From contig CAJTER010000017.1 of assembly GCA_910575405.1 (NCBI GenBank), positions 25,214 to 89,213 of the forward strand: DNA of 64,000 nt, in the 5' to 3' direction. The position numbers and the translations under genes are program-made. Shown here in pieces: positions 47,437-55,271 of the stretch. Source of the stretch: Clostridia bacterium (GTDB taxonomy: Bacteria > Bacillota > Clostridia > Peptostreptococcales > Anaerovoracaceae). The notes under the pieces were generated by a model. It made no database searches. It saw nothing but the letters and a program-made list of their open reading frames with translations, and was not told the origin of the DNA. Each line of letters opens with the position of its first letter. The first letter of the stretch is position 1.

Positions 47437-48915
47437 TCACTTTCTGCATGTATCAACAATAATTTCAGAACCCGGTTCGTTTTTCGTGATCGTTTCTACG
47501 GGAACCTTTAATTCGCGGGCTAAAATTTCAACGATCCTTGACGAGCAAAAGCCTCCCTGGCAGCGGCCCATACCTGCGCGGAGCCTTCTTTTGATTGCAT
47601 CCACGGATCGGGCGTAAGGCGGTGTATGAATCGCCCTTACGATCTCTGCCTCTGTAACCGTTTCACAGCGGCATATGACCGTTCCGTATGCCGGATCCTC
47701 TGCAATTGCCTCTGCTCTTTCCTCCTCTGTCATGTCCACAAACCGTTTGATTTTTTTCCGGTGGGGCTGAAAATCATCCTTTGGTTCCAGCTGCAGACCG
47801 TCGTTTTCCAAAAGATTCTGTATGTAGCAGGCAATCGCCGGCGCCGCCGTTACGCCCTGGGTGATTCCTACCGCTTCGCAGTAGCCTTTGATATTGTGGC
47901 TCACTTCAATTACCCAGTTAGAGGGATCTTTACAGCAGCGCGCGCCTGTAAACTGTGTTACCGAATCGCGCAGATCCATTTCCGGAATGAGCTTTCTTGC
48001 CTGCTCCATGACCTTTTCAATGCCCTCTTTTGTCGTTGCTGTATATTCTTTATCTTCGCCATTATCGGCAGATGGCCCGACGCCTAAGTTTCCGGATGCA
48101 GTCGGTGTAATAGCTACGCCGGTTGCGACTCTTCCTGGACAAGGGCGTACCATAGGTGTTGGTGCATAAGGTAAATTTTTATCCATGATCGGAGTCTGCC
48201 CATATCTCGGGTAGCATCTGTAATCACAATATCCAGTTGTTTTTGCCAGGTCATCGGCATAGATAGCGCAGCAATTGATCACATAGTTTGCCTCTATGTA
48301 TCCTTTATCCGTTTTCAGCCCGCGAACGGTCTTTGTTTCTTTATCTACATCTATAGCGAGCGCTTTTGTCTTTGTCAGAACCTTTACTCCGTTTTCCATT
48401 GCGTTCTGCATCATGGCTACCACCAGATCGAACACATCAATGGCGCATTCATCCGGACAATAGTAACCGCCTATATATCCCGGAGCCAGTTGGGGCACCA
48501 GCTCATATACTTGTTTTTTCGTCACTCGTCTGGTCCGATAGTCGCCGCGCTCCCAGCCTTTTTTCCTTGCAACCTCCATCTTGTCCATTTCGTCCTGGTT
48601 TTTTGCTACGCAGATCGCGCCTATCTGCCTGTACTTGACTTCCAAATCCGCAATCCACTGAGGATAAATAAGAGCATTTGAGATTGTAAACAAATTTGTA
48701 ATGGTCGGATCCATCATATGTTCATCTTCATACATCAGCATAGAAAATACAGAAGTCGCACAAACCACACCCTGGTTTTGGCGCGAGGCTGTTCCCCCGA
48801 TGTCCTCCTTTTTTTCAACGACCATCACATCCAGCTCATATCTCGACAGCTGGCGCGCAACTGCACTGCCAACAATGCCCGCTCCGACAATAACCACATC
48901 GGTTTTATAGTCCAT
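47437..48915 (-). CDS. GlpA-like FAD dehydrogenase with [2Fe-2S] BFD domain
   Basis: A 492-residue DAO-fold flavoprotein. FAD motif VVIVGAGIVGSAVARQL is at about 7-23, followed by VEKKEDIGGTASRQNQG. The C-terminal 90 residues form a BFD-like cluster domain with VICRCETVTEAEIV (about 405) and GMGRCQGGFCSS (about 455). Homologues oxidise glycerol-3-phosphate or 2-hydroxyacids. AAAGGAGAG before ATG 48915 fixes the start against a slightly longer frame. Second gene of the operon after the aldolase. Confidence 0.9.
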   Translation of the reverse strand: MDYKTDVVIVGAGIVGSAVARQLSRYELDVMVVEKKEDIGGTASRQNQGVVCATSVFSMLMYEDEHMMDPTITNLFTISNALIYPQWIADLEVKYRQIGAICVAKNQDEMDKMEVARKKGWERGDYRTRRVTKKQVYELVPQLAPGYIGGYYCPDECAIDVFDLVVAMMQNAMENGVKVLTKTKALAIDVDKETKTVRGLKTDKGYIEANYVINCCAIYADDLAKTTGYCDYRCYPRYGQTPIMDKNLPYAPTPMVRPCPGRVATGVAITPTASGNLGVGPSADNGEDKEYTATTKEGIEKVMEQARKLIPEMDLRDSVTQFTGARCCKDPSNWVIEVSHNIKGYCEAVGITQGVTAAPAIACYIQNLLENDGLQLEPKDDFQPHRKKIKRFVDMTEEERAEAIAEDPAYGTVICRCETVTEAEIVRAIHTPPYARSVDAIKRRLRAGMGRCQGGFCSSRIVEILARELKVPVETITKNEPGSEIIVDTCRK

Positions 48916-48955
48916 ATCCACTCTCTCCTTTCTTCCCATTTCTGCGTTTTTTCAT

Positions 48956-49834
48956 TTACACTCCAATACTTGGTGTCTCAAAGATTTCGATATGCGTTTC
49001 AATGTCTCTCTGCATAGCGCGTACCGCATCTCTGGCAATCTGATCAAAGGTAACTACGTACTGGTCTTCCTTTGCAAAAAGCTCTTTTGTACATGCAGCG
49101 CCGCTTTTTTCGGTAGAAGTAAAAATATTGATCTTATTGATTCCATTGGTGACAGCTTTTTTAAATTCTGCTTCGGGAAGCCCGGAGCCCCCATGCAGTA
49201 CCAGCGGAAGGTCTCCCACTGCTGAGCGGATGGCTTTGAGGCGTTCAATGTCAAGCTTAGGAGTGCCTTTAAATGTTCCATGGACCGTTCCTATTGCAAC
49301 TGCAAGTGCGTCAACGCCCGTCTCTTTTGCAAAATATTCTGCCTCTTTCGGCGATGAATATGCGCTGGCATCCGCCGCCAGGCCCCCCAGTGTTGCTCCT
49401 CCTTCATCGCCTCCTACATGTCCGATTTCTCCCTCAACACTGACTCCTGCCGCATGCGCCGCTCTGACAACCTCTTTTGTAATGCGGATATTCTCTTCCA
49501 TTGGAAGGGACGATCCATCAAACATGACGCTCGTGCAGCCCCAGCGGATGGCTTTGAGACAATCTTCATAGCAAGTCCCGTGATCGAGAATTGTTGCAAC
49601 TGGGATACTGGCTCTCTCCGCCATTGCATTCAGTGCGGCGAAATGCAGCTCAAGGCTTCTGTCATCACGAAAGACCAGGGAAAACTCTTCTAAAAGGATC
49701 AGCGGTGTTTTCTTTGCCTCCGCTGCCTGTATTGCGCTCATTGCCGATATCATATCCGATCCGCCAAATGCGCCTACTGCATACCCCTTTTTTGCTGCAT
49801 CCATCAGAATTTCATTCAGCCCTACTAATGCCAT
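48956..49834 (-). CDS. Class II (zinc) aldolase, fructose/tagatose-bisphosphate type
   Basis: A 292-residue class II aldolase. ILDHGTCYEDCLKAI (about 82-96) has the zinc His. MFDGSSLPMEENI (about 103), VEGEIGHVGGDEGG (about 133), AIGTVHGTFKG (about 179) and LVLHGGSGLPE (about 209) are the phosphate and metal sites. Such enzymes cleave ketose (bis)phosphates to DHAP plus an aldehyde; GatY/KbaY-like specificity is as likely as FBP. First gene of the operon, with GAGGAGG and a consensus promoter carrying phased TGTTTT boxes. Confidence 0.92.
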   Translation of the reverse strand: MALVGLNEILMDAAKKGYAVGAFGGSDMISAMSAIQAAEAKKTPLILLEEFSLVFRDDRSLELHFAALNAMAERASIPVATILDHGTCYEDCLKAIRWGCTSVMFDGSSLPMEENIRITKEVVRAAHAAGVSVEGEIGHVGGDEGGATLGGLAADASAYSSPKEAEYFAKETGVDALAVAIGTVHGTFKGTPKLDIERLKAIRSAVGDLPLVLHGGSGLPEAEFKKAVTNGINKINIFTSTEKSGAACTKELFAKEDQYVVTFDQIARDAVRAMQRDIETHIEIFETPSIGV

Positions 49835-49890
49835 TTTGAAAACCTCCTCTCAGATTTTGTTTTTTACATCAATCAGTACCGCTTTATGTC

Positions 49891-49938
49891 TGTTTATACA
49901 TGTTTTATATATGTTTTGTGTTGTTTTTTATCTGTTTT
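49891..49938. promoter_or_regulatory. Five TGTTT(T/A) boxes in 10.5-base helical phase
   Basis: Boxes begin at 49891, 49901, 49912, 49922 and 49933, so the spacings are 10, 11, 10 and 11 bases and all face one side of the helix. They lie just downstream of the aldolase -10 box (49941-49946), covering the start point and early transcript. A DeoR-family repressor encoded 1.3 kb away is the obvious candidate. Confidence 0.7.
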
Positions 49939-49940
49939 TG

Positions 49941-49970
49941 ATTATAATGCACCTTTACTGTCGTTGTCAA
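49941..49970 (-). promoter_or_regulatory. Promoter of the aldolase operon
   Basis: TTGACA (49965-49970), 18-base spacer, TATAAT (49941-49946): both boxes are perfect consensus on the minus strand. A strong promoter that would need repression, in line with the boxes directly after it. Confidence 0.88.
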
Positions 49971-50063
49971 TCGTATTTTTAAATTTTCTAAATATTTTAC
50001 ATGGGTATATTTACTATTAATTGTAATTTAATTTATAAATTATTTATTTATTCCTTATTTATT

Positions 50064-50103
50064 TGTTTTTTTATATCCGTTTTATGTTGTTTTATTTTGT
50101 TTT
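50064..50103. promoter_or_regulatory. Second TGTTTT box cluster upstream of prs
   Basis: TGTTTT starts at 50064, 50088 and 50098, with CGTTTT at 50079. Spacing is looser than in the first cluster. It lies 14 bases upstream of the prs -35 box and about 150 bases from the first cluster, so looping between the two is conceivable. Confidence 0.45.
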
Positions 50104-50116
50104 TTAGGGAAATAGA

Positions 50117-50145
50117 TTGACTACATCGCAAACTTATGCTAAACT
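50117..50145 (+). promoter_or_regulatory. prs promoter
   Basis: TTGACT (50117-50122), 17-base spacer, TAAACT (50140-50145), with a leader of about 80 bases before the start codon. Confidence 0.75.
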
Positions 50146-50234
50146 CAGGTCAAAAATTGGAATTGCAGGCATAACTCTCATTTGATATGCAACAATGAGA
50201 AACATACAGCTTAGCAGCTATGGAGGTAAGGAAC

Positions 50235-51185
50235 ATGAATCATGGAAATTACGATGGTTACAAATTATTTAGTGGAAATTCCAATCCGGAATTGGCGGGA
50301 GAAATCGCGGCTTTATTATCAGTCCCTCTAGGGAAGTCAACGGTGACGCGATTTAGCGATGGGGAAATTAACATCAGCCTTCAGGAAACCGTGCGGGGCC
50401 TGGATTGTTATATCATACAATCCACTTGTAATCCGGTTAACGACAATTTGATGGAGCTTTTGATTATGATCGACGCAATGAAGAGAGCTTCTGCCGGAAG
50501 AATCAATGCTGTAATTCCCTTCTATGGCTATGCCCGGCAGGACAGAAAGGCGAAAGCCAGGGATCCCCTTTCCGCTAAGCTGGTGGCCAATCTCCTGACA
50601 GCTGCAGGGGCGGATCGGGTGCTGACCATGGATCTGCATGCAGCGCAGATTCAGGGCTTCTTTGATATTCCGGTGGATCACCTTCTCGGAAGACCTATCC
50701 TGGCACAGTATTATATGGACAAGGGGCTGAAGGATATTGCAATCGTATCACCTGACCATGGCGGTGTGGTCCGGGCAAGATATATGGCTGAAACACTCAA
50801 ATGCCCCATAGCAATTGTGGACAAAAGACGGCCCGCGCCCAACCAAAGCGAAGTCATGAACGTCATCGGGACCGTAGAGGGAAAAAACTGCATCATCCTT
50901 GATGATATGATCGACACAGCAGGAACAATAACAAATGCCGCAAACGCCATTAAAAAGCTGGGAGCAAGCAACGTATATGTAGCCGCAACACACGGCATAT
51001 TATCCGGCCCCGCCATCAAGCGGCTTGAAGATTCGGCTATAGAAGAAATGGTTTTATTGAATACGGTGACACTTTCCGAAAGAAAAAAAGTAAAAAAGAT
51101 CAAAACGCTTTCCGTTGCGCCATTATTCGCAGAGGCCATAGAGCGCATCCATAACAATGCATCCTTAAGCGAGCTGTTTAAATAA
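50235..51185 (+). CDS. prs: Ribose-phosphate pyrophosphokinase (PRPP synthetase)
   Basis: Makes PRPP from ribose-5-phosphate and ATP for nucleotide, histidine and NAD synthesis. It has 316 residues, the standard bacterial length. FSDGEINI (about 36), [20 protein letters not shown] (about 95), [19 protein letters not shown] (about 128) and the PRPP loop [14 protein letters not shown] (about 218) are all present. An ATG 15 bases earlier is part of the AGGAGGT-like site itself (GGAGGTAAGG), so the start is 50235. Monocistronic. Convergent with the DeoR gene and sharing a terminator. Confidence 0.97.
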   Translation: MNHGNYDGYKLFSGNSNPELAGEIAALLSVPLGKSTVTRFSDGEINISLQETVRGLDCYIIQSTCNPVNDNLMELLIMIDAMKRASAGRINAVIPFYGYARQDRKAKARDPLSAKLVANLLTAAGADRVLTMDLHAAQIQGFFDIPVDHLLGRPILAQYYMDKGLKDIAIVSPDHGGVVRARYMAETLKCPIAIVDKRRPAPNQSEVMNVIGTVEGKNCIILDDMIDTAGTITNAANAIKKLGASNVYVAATHGILSGPAIKRLEDSAIEEMVLLNTVTLSERKKVKKIKTLSVAPLFAEAIERIHNNASLSELFK

Positions 51186-51209
51186 GCTGCTGTATCGCAA
51201 CACAAAAAC

Positions 51210-51240
51210 AGGCAAGGCCTCGTCTTGTAAGGCTTTGCCT
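51210..51240. terminator. Bidirectional terminator between prs and the DeoR gene
   Basis: An 11-base stem AGGCAAGGCCT (51210-51220) with AGGCTTTGCCT (51230-51240), one G-U pair, 9-base loop. It lies between two convergent stop codons. Confidence 0.75.
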
Positions 51241-51245
51241 GAAAT

Positions 51246-52010
51246 TTAAATCTGAGCCACTTTCAAGTTAATATCTTTATTACGAAAATCGGTAATATAG
51301 CTATCCGAAACATTAGAATCCGTAATAATCGTATCATAATCTCCAATCTGCCCCTGAATGACAAGAGAATTATGGCCGAATTTGCTGCTGTCCATGGCCA
51401 AAACCGTCTTCCCCGCCTGTTTTTTAATCTGCTTTGCGAAAAGCGAATCCTCCGGCGTGTAACAGGTAACCCCTGCCTCCTGAGTAATGCCCAGCGCTGT
51501 AATAAATGCAGTGTCCACATGAAAATCTTTAAGTGCATTCAAAGAGAAGGCTCCTGTCATATTCATATCCACATTTCCCACTCTTCCTCCTATACAGAAA
51601 ATCTGCATGCCTGTGGGAAGCAGCTCTAAAATAATCGGAAGCGAGTTGGTTATAACCGTCAGATTATGCAGATGCTTTATATTTTTGGCAATCTCCAAAA
51701 TCGTTGTTCCGGATCCCAGTATAATCGTATCCTGATCGTGAATCATGGAAGCTGCCAGGCTTCCTATGGCCGCCTTTTCTCTGGCACATAGTGCTTCTCT
51801 GGTAGAATACAGCGAATCCTTTATCGTCGAACCTGCCAAAACAGCGCCGCCATATATTTTGTTTACCAGATTTTTTTTCTGAAGTGCATTGATGTCCCTT
51901 CTGGCCGTCTCCACTGTAATATTGAACTTCTCTGCAAGCTCATTTATTTTTACAATCTCGTTTGTATGCAGTTCTTCCATAATCAGAGCCCTGCGTTCGT
52001 CAGCAAGCAT
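51246..52010 (-). CDS. DeoR/GlpR family transcriptional regulator
   Basis: A 254-residue repressor. The N-terminal winged helix (LADERRALIMEELHTNEIVK...FNITVETARRDINAL, about 2-45) is the DeoR signature. The C-terminal sensor domain of the ribose-5-phosphate-isomerase-like fold follows (IILGSGTTILEIAKNI near 97, ITNSLPIILELL, AFITALGIT, LAMDSSKFG). DeoR proteins respond to phosphorylated sugars and repress sugar operons. It probably acts on the aldolase operon through the TGTTTT boxes at 49.9 kb. AAGGAG is upstream of ATG 52010 with slightly long spacing. Confidence 0.92.
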   Translation of the reverse strand: MLADERRALIMEELHTNEIVKINELAEKFNITVETARRDINALQKKNLVNKIYGGAVLAGSTIKDSLYSTREALCAREKAAIGSLAASMIHDQDTIILGSGTTILEIAKNIKHLHNLTVITNSLPIILELLPTGMQIFCIGGRVGNVDMNMTGAFSLNALKDFHVDTAFITALGITQEAGVTCYTPEDSLFAKQIKKQAGKTVLAMDSSKFGHNSLVIQGQIGDYDTIITDSNVSDSYITDFRNKDINLKVAQI

Positions 52011-52062
52011 TCAGGTTTTATCTCCTTCCCACTTTTTATGGTCATATCACGTTATAACGAAA

Positions 52063-52090
52063 AATCCCAATGCCTGAAAGCATTGGGATT
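52063..52090 (-). terminator. Terminator of the tRNA operon
   Basis: An 11-base perfect stem AATCCCAATGC (52063-52073) with GCATTGGGATT (52080-52090), followed on the minus strand by TTTTTCGTT, 8 bases after tRNA-Cys. Confidence 0.9.
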
Positions 52091-52097
52091 GCAATGA

Positions 52098-52172
<75 letters not shown>

Positions 52173-52205
52173 ATATGTCGGGCAAAGCAGTTAGCTTTGC
52201 CCTGT

Positions 52206-52280
52206 TGGCTAGGGTAGCAGGATTCGAACCTGCGCATGATGGAATCAGAATCCATTGCCTTACCGCTTGGCGATACCCCA
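52206..52280 (-). tRNA. tRNA-Gln (CTG anticodon)
   Basis: Acceptor TGGGGTA/TACCCTA with the U1-A72 pair typical of tRNA-Gln, anticodon loop TTCTGAT on ATGGA/TCCAT, encoded CCA. Confidence 0.93.
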
Positions 52281-52295
52281 TCGTCATTTAAAAAT

Positions 52296-52372
52296 TGGGG
52301 TGGATAGTGGGATTCGAACCCACGCATAATGGAGCCACAACCCATTGTCTTAACCACTTGACGATACCCACC
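52296..52372 (-). tRNA. tRNA-His (GTG anticodon)
   Basis: Acceptor GTGGGTA/TATCCAC with an extra 5' G facing C73, the tRNA-His identity mark. Anticodon loop TTGTGGC, encoded CCA. Confidence 0.95.
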
Positions 52373-52433
52373 ATATGCCGCGTATCTATTATACACATTC
52401 AGTCACACAATTGCAAGAACTTTTTTAAAAAAT

Positions 52434-52510
52434 TGGCGATCCGGAACGGGCTCGAACCGTCGACCTCCAGCGTGACAGGCTGGCATTCTAACCAACTGAA
52501 CTACCGGACC
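52434..52510 (-). tRNA. tRNA-Asp (GTC anticodon)
   Basis: Acceptor GGTCCGG/CCGGATC, anticodon loop CTGTCAC on CCAGC/GCTGG, discriminator G, encoded CCA. Confidence 0.95.
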
Positions 52511-52515
52511 GCAAC

Positions 52516-52591
52516 TGGTGGGCGTTATAGGGCTCGAACCTATGACCCCCTGCTTGTAAGGCAGGTGCTCTCCCAGCTGAGCTAAACGCCC
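52516..52591 (-). tRNA. tRNA-Val (TAC anticodon)
   Basis: Acceptor GGGCGTT/AACGCCC, anticodon loop CTTACAA on CCTGC/GCAGG, encoded CCA. Only 5 bases from tRNA-Asp. Confidence 0.95.
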
Positions 52592-52598
52592 GAAAAAA

Positions 52599-52675
52599 TG
52601 GTAGCGGCGAGAGGAGTCGAACCTCCGACCTTCCGGGTATGAACCGGACGCTCTAGCCAACTAAGCTACACCGCC
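52599..52675 (-). tRNA. tRNA-Met, elongator (CAT anticodon)
   Basis: Acceptor GGCGGTG with G-U pairs, anticodon loop TTCATAC on TCCGG/CCGGA. It lacks the three G-C pairs of initiator tRNA, so it is elongator Met; tRNA-Ile2 (CAT with lysidine) is less likely. First gene of the operon. Confidence 0.9.
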
Positions 52676-52707
52676 TCATTTATTTCTTTTGCGCGACTGC
52701 AAGAACT

Positions 52708-52736
52708 ATATTACCATCTAACTAGTACGATGTCAA
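52708..52736 (-). promoter_or_regulatory. Promoter of the six-tRNA operon
   Basis: TTGACA (52731-52736), 17-base spacer, TAATAT (52708-52713), about 33 bases before tRNA-Met. Confidence 0.85.
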
Positions 52737-52853
52737 CACTTTTTTAGATAAAATTAGATATTTTTTTACTGTAAATTTCCAAAGCACATTTCGGTTCCTG
52801 AAAGCCGCCTGTAACAACTGGATTTGAACGACTCTAAGGAACCATCCGATATC

Positions 52854-52872
52854 AGTATACATATGCTATACT
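52854..52872 (+). promoter_or_regulatory. Inverted repeat overlapping the probable feoA -10 box
   Basis: AGTATA (52854-52859), 7 bases, TATACT (52867-52872). TATACT could itself be the -10 box; no good -35 is seen. A metal-responsive repressor (Fur- or DtxR-type) would be expected here, but the sequence matches neither textbook consensus closely. Nothing else was recognised in 52737-52850. Confidence 0.4.
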
Positions 52873-52959
52873 AAGATCTGCAAACCCACTCTATTATTTT
52901 TGCAGCTTACCTGCACCGTGATTTACATACACATTTAACATGAAAAAGGAGAAGCTTAT

Positions 52960-53211
52960 ATGTGCTTAGAAACGTTTGATTTATCGTGTCTTCCTGTGGG
53001 CAGTAGCGGAACGATTCTTTCCATTGATGCCTGCGGCCTGGAAAAAGACCGTTTTTTGGATTTGGGGTTTGCACCATCTGTAACCGTAACGACACTCTTC
53101 AAAAGCCCTGCCCAAAATCCGACTGCATATGAAATCATGGGGGCTGTGCTGGCGCTTCGGAGTGAAGATGCCTGTAAAATTATAGTTCAAAAGGACAAAA
53201 ATGTGGTATAA
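52960..53211 (+). CDS. feoA: FeoA family protein (ferrous iron transport)
   Basis: An 83-residue SH3-like FeoA domain (LPVGSSGTILSIDACGLEKD ... LDLGFAPSVTVTTLFKSPAQ ... ALRSEDACKIIV). FeoA assists the FeoB ferrous iron permease. AAGGAG before ATG 52960. Its partner feoB follows two genes later but is truncated, so the transport role here may be lost unless another FeoB exists. Confidence 0.9.
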   Translation: MCLETFDLSCLPVGSSGTILSIDACGLEKDRFLDLGFAPSVTVTTLFKSPAQNPTAYEIMGAVLALRSEDACKIIVQKDKNVV

Positions 53212-53803
53212 TAGCCCCATGAAAAAGAAAAATATAATACAAAATGCAACACAGACGGCGCTGCTGTTTTTATCCCAGTATCTGCATCCCGGGGAAACAG
53301 CAGTAGACGCCACCTGTGGGAATGGACATGATACCGTTGCTCTGGCAAAGCTGGGAACTAAAACCATCTACGGATTTGACATACAGCCGCAGGCTTTAGA
53401 TGCCACAAAGGAAGCTCTTTGTCGGGAAGGCCTTTATTCGCATCATATCCATCTGATTTTGGACGGGCATGAAAACATGAGGCAATATGTAAAAGAGCCA
53501 GTTCAAGTGGTGGTCTTCAACCTAGGATATCTTCCCTCTTCATCCAAAGAGATTGTTACCAAAACAGAAACAACTCTGAAGGCAATTTCCGAGGCGCTCA
53601 TGCTTTTGAAGGAGGGGGGACTCCTCTGTATCACCATGTACAGCGGACATCCCGGCGGGCAGGAGGAAAAAGACGCAGTCCTTTCTTTTGCAGCCGCCTT
53701 GGACAAGACAAGGTATCACGCGGTTTATCTGAATATGCTCAATCAGCGGAATCATCCGCCTGAAATACTACTGATTACATTGAAACGAGGTGTTGGAAAT
53801 TGA
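53201..53803 (+). CDS. mnmM: Class I SAM methyltransferase, YtqB/MnmM-like
   Basis: A 200-residue methyltransferase. SAM motif AVDATCGNGHDTVALAKLG is at about 33-51, VVFNLGYLPSSSKEI near 106 is motif IV, and CITMYSGHPGGQEE follows. This pattern is that of B. subtilis YtqB, now called MnmM, which finishes mnm5s2U in the tRNA wobble position. ATG 53201 has AAGGA but adds six residues; ATG 53219 would give the usual 194. It overlaps the feoA end by 11 bases. Confidence 0.83.
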   Translation: MWYNSPMKKKNIIQNATQTALLFLSQYLHPGETAVDATCGNGHDTVALAKLGTKTIYGFDIQPQALDATKEALCREGLYSHHIHLILDGHENMRQYVKEPVQVVVFNLGYLPSSSKEIVTKTETTLKAISEALMLLKEGGLLCITMYSGHPGGQEEKDAVLSFAAALDKTRYHAVYLNMLNQRNHPPEILLITLKRGVGN

Positions 53804-55224
53804 AGAAAACAAAAATCATTTGTACAATGGGTCCTGCCAGCAGCAGTGAGGCAATTTTGGAGGAAATGCTCTTAGCTGGCATGAATGTAGCGCGTCTTAA
53901 TTTTTCTCATGGCGATCACAAGGGGCACGGCGAAGCCATTGAACGCTTCCGCAAGGTTCGAGATCGTCTGGGACTTTCCGCCGCCGTTTTACTGGACACA
54001 AAAGGCCCTGAAATTCGTCTGGGTGATTTTGAGGCAGGAAGCGTCACTCTGAAGCCGGGCCAGGATTTTACCCTGACTGCGGACAACTGCTCCGGTACTC
54101 AGGAAAAATGCTCCATCACATATAAAGAATTGTCCTCTCAAGTGCAGCCCGGCGCCACCATTCTCATTGACGACGGAAGGGTCAGTCTGAAGGTACAGCG
54201 CACGGAAGGAAGCGATATCATCTGTCAGGTCACAAATGGAGGAACCATCAGCAATCACAAAGGGGTAAATGTACCGAAAACTCATCTTGAGCTTGAATAT
54301 CTCAGTGAGTCGGACAAGCAGGATCTGCTCTTTGGAATCAAGCAGCAGGTGGATTATGTTGCCGCCTCTTTTGTGCGAACAGCTCAGGATGTGGCGGATT
54401 TAAGAAGCTTTCTCAAGGAAAATGGGGGCGAAGCGATTAAAATCATCTCCAAGATTGAAAATTTGGAAGGAATCGATAATTTTGATAAAATTCTTGCTGC
54501 TTCAGACGGAATCATGGTTGCCAGAGGCGATCTGGGTGTTGAGGTGGATTTTGCAGAACTTCCCGGTATTCAGAAACGATTTATCCGGGAATGCCGCAGG
54601 GCTGGAAAAATTGTCATTACTGCCACGCAGATGCTGGAATCCATGATCGCCAGTCCTACTCCTACTCGAGCAGAAATTACCGATGTCGCCAATGCTGTAT
54701 TTGACGGAACTTCCGCTGTCATGCTTTCCGGAGAAAGCGCCATGGGACAGTATCCTGCGGAAACGGTAAGAGTTATGTCAAAAATCGTTATACATGCAGA
54801 GCAGAATATGTCCGGCATCAGCACTTATGTCCGTAAAAGCGATTACGATATGGATGTAAAGGATATCTCCAACGCCATCGGCCACGCAGCCTGCACCACT
54901 GCTCAGGATCTGAATGCAAAAGCGATTATCGCTCTTACAAAATCCGGCTATACGGCTGAAAAGATTGCAAAATTCAGGCCTCACCAGCCGATTATCGCCG
55001 CCACTCCGGAGAAAAAAACATATCACCAATTGGCTCTTGCCTGGGACGTATATCCAGTACTTACCGATTACGGCGATCAGCTGGATCCGCTGTTGGAGCA
55101 GGCCATACAGGAGTCCAAAAAAATGGAGATCGTCAGCGAATCCGATGTCATTGTTATCAGCGCCGGCCTTCCCCTGCAGGTTGCGGGAAAAACCAATCTG
55201 CTGCGGGTAGAAACTGTGAAATAG
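53800..55224 (+). CDS. pyk: Pyruvate kinase
   Basis: Converts PEP and ADP to pyruvate and ATP. It has 474 residues. TMGPASSS (about 9), RLNFSHGDHKGH (about 33), LDTKGPEIRLG (about 65), IISKIENLEGIDNF (about 212, catalytic Lys) and MVARGDLGVEV (about 237) are conserved. The C-terminal PEP-utiliser domain found in many Bacillus enzymes is absent. It starts at TTG, which overlaps the TGA stop of the preceding gene; GAGGTG lies 8-9 bases before. Confidence 0.97.
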   Translation: MKKTKIICTMGPASSSEAILEEMLLAGMNVARLNFSHGDHKGHGEAIERFRKVRDRLGLSAAVLLDTKGPEIRLGDFEAGSVTLKPGQDFTLTADNCSGTQEKCSITYKELSSQVQPGATILIDDGRVSLKVQRTEGSDIICQVTNGGTISNHKGVNVPKTHLELEYLSESDKQDLLFGIKQQVDYVAASFVRTAQDVADLRSFLKENGGEAIKIISKIENLEGIDNFDKILAASDGIMVARGDLGVEVDFAELPGIQKRFIRECRRAGKIVITATQMLESMIASPTPTRAEITDVANAVFDGTSAVMLSGESAMGQYPAETVRVMSKIVIHAEQNMSGISTYVRKSDYDMDVKDISNAIGHAACTTAQDLNAKAIIALTKSGYTAEKIAKFRPHQPIIAATPEKKTYHQLALAWDVYPVLTDYGDQLDPLLEQAIQESKKMEIVSESDVIVISAGLPLQVAGKTNLLRVETVK

Positions 55225-55235
55225 CACCAACTTCG

Positions 55236-55264
55236 CCTCTCTTTCATACTATTTGGGAGAGAGG
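55236..55264 (+). terminator. Hairpin after pyk that covers the feoB ribosome-binding site
   Basis: CCTCTCT (55236-55242) pairs with AGAGAGG (55258-55264), followed by TGTTTTT and then the feoB ATG at 55272. The right arm is the feoB Shine-Dalgarno. So the structure can terminate pyk transcripts or hide the feoB site. Confidence 0.6.
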
Positions 55265-55271
55265 TGTTTTT

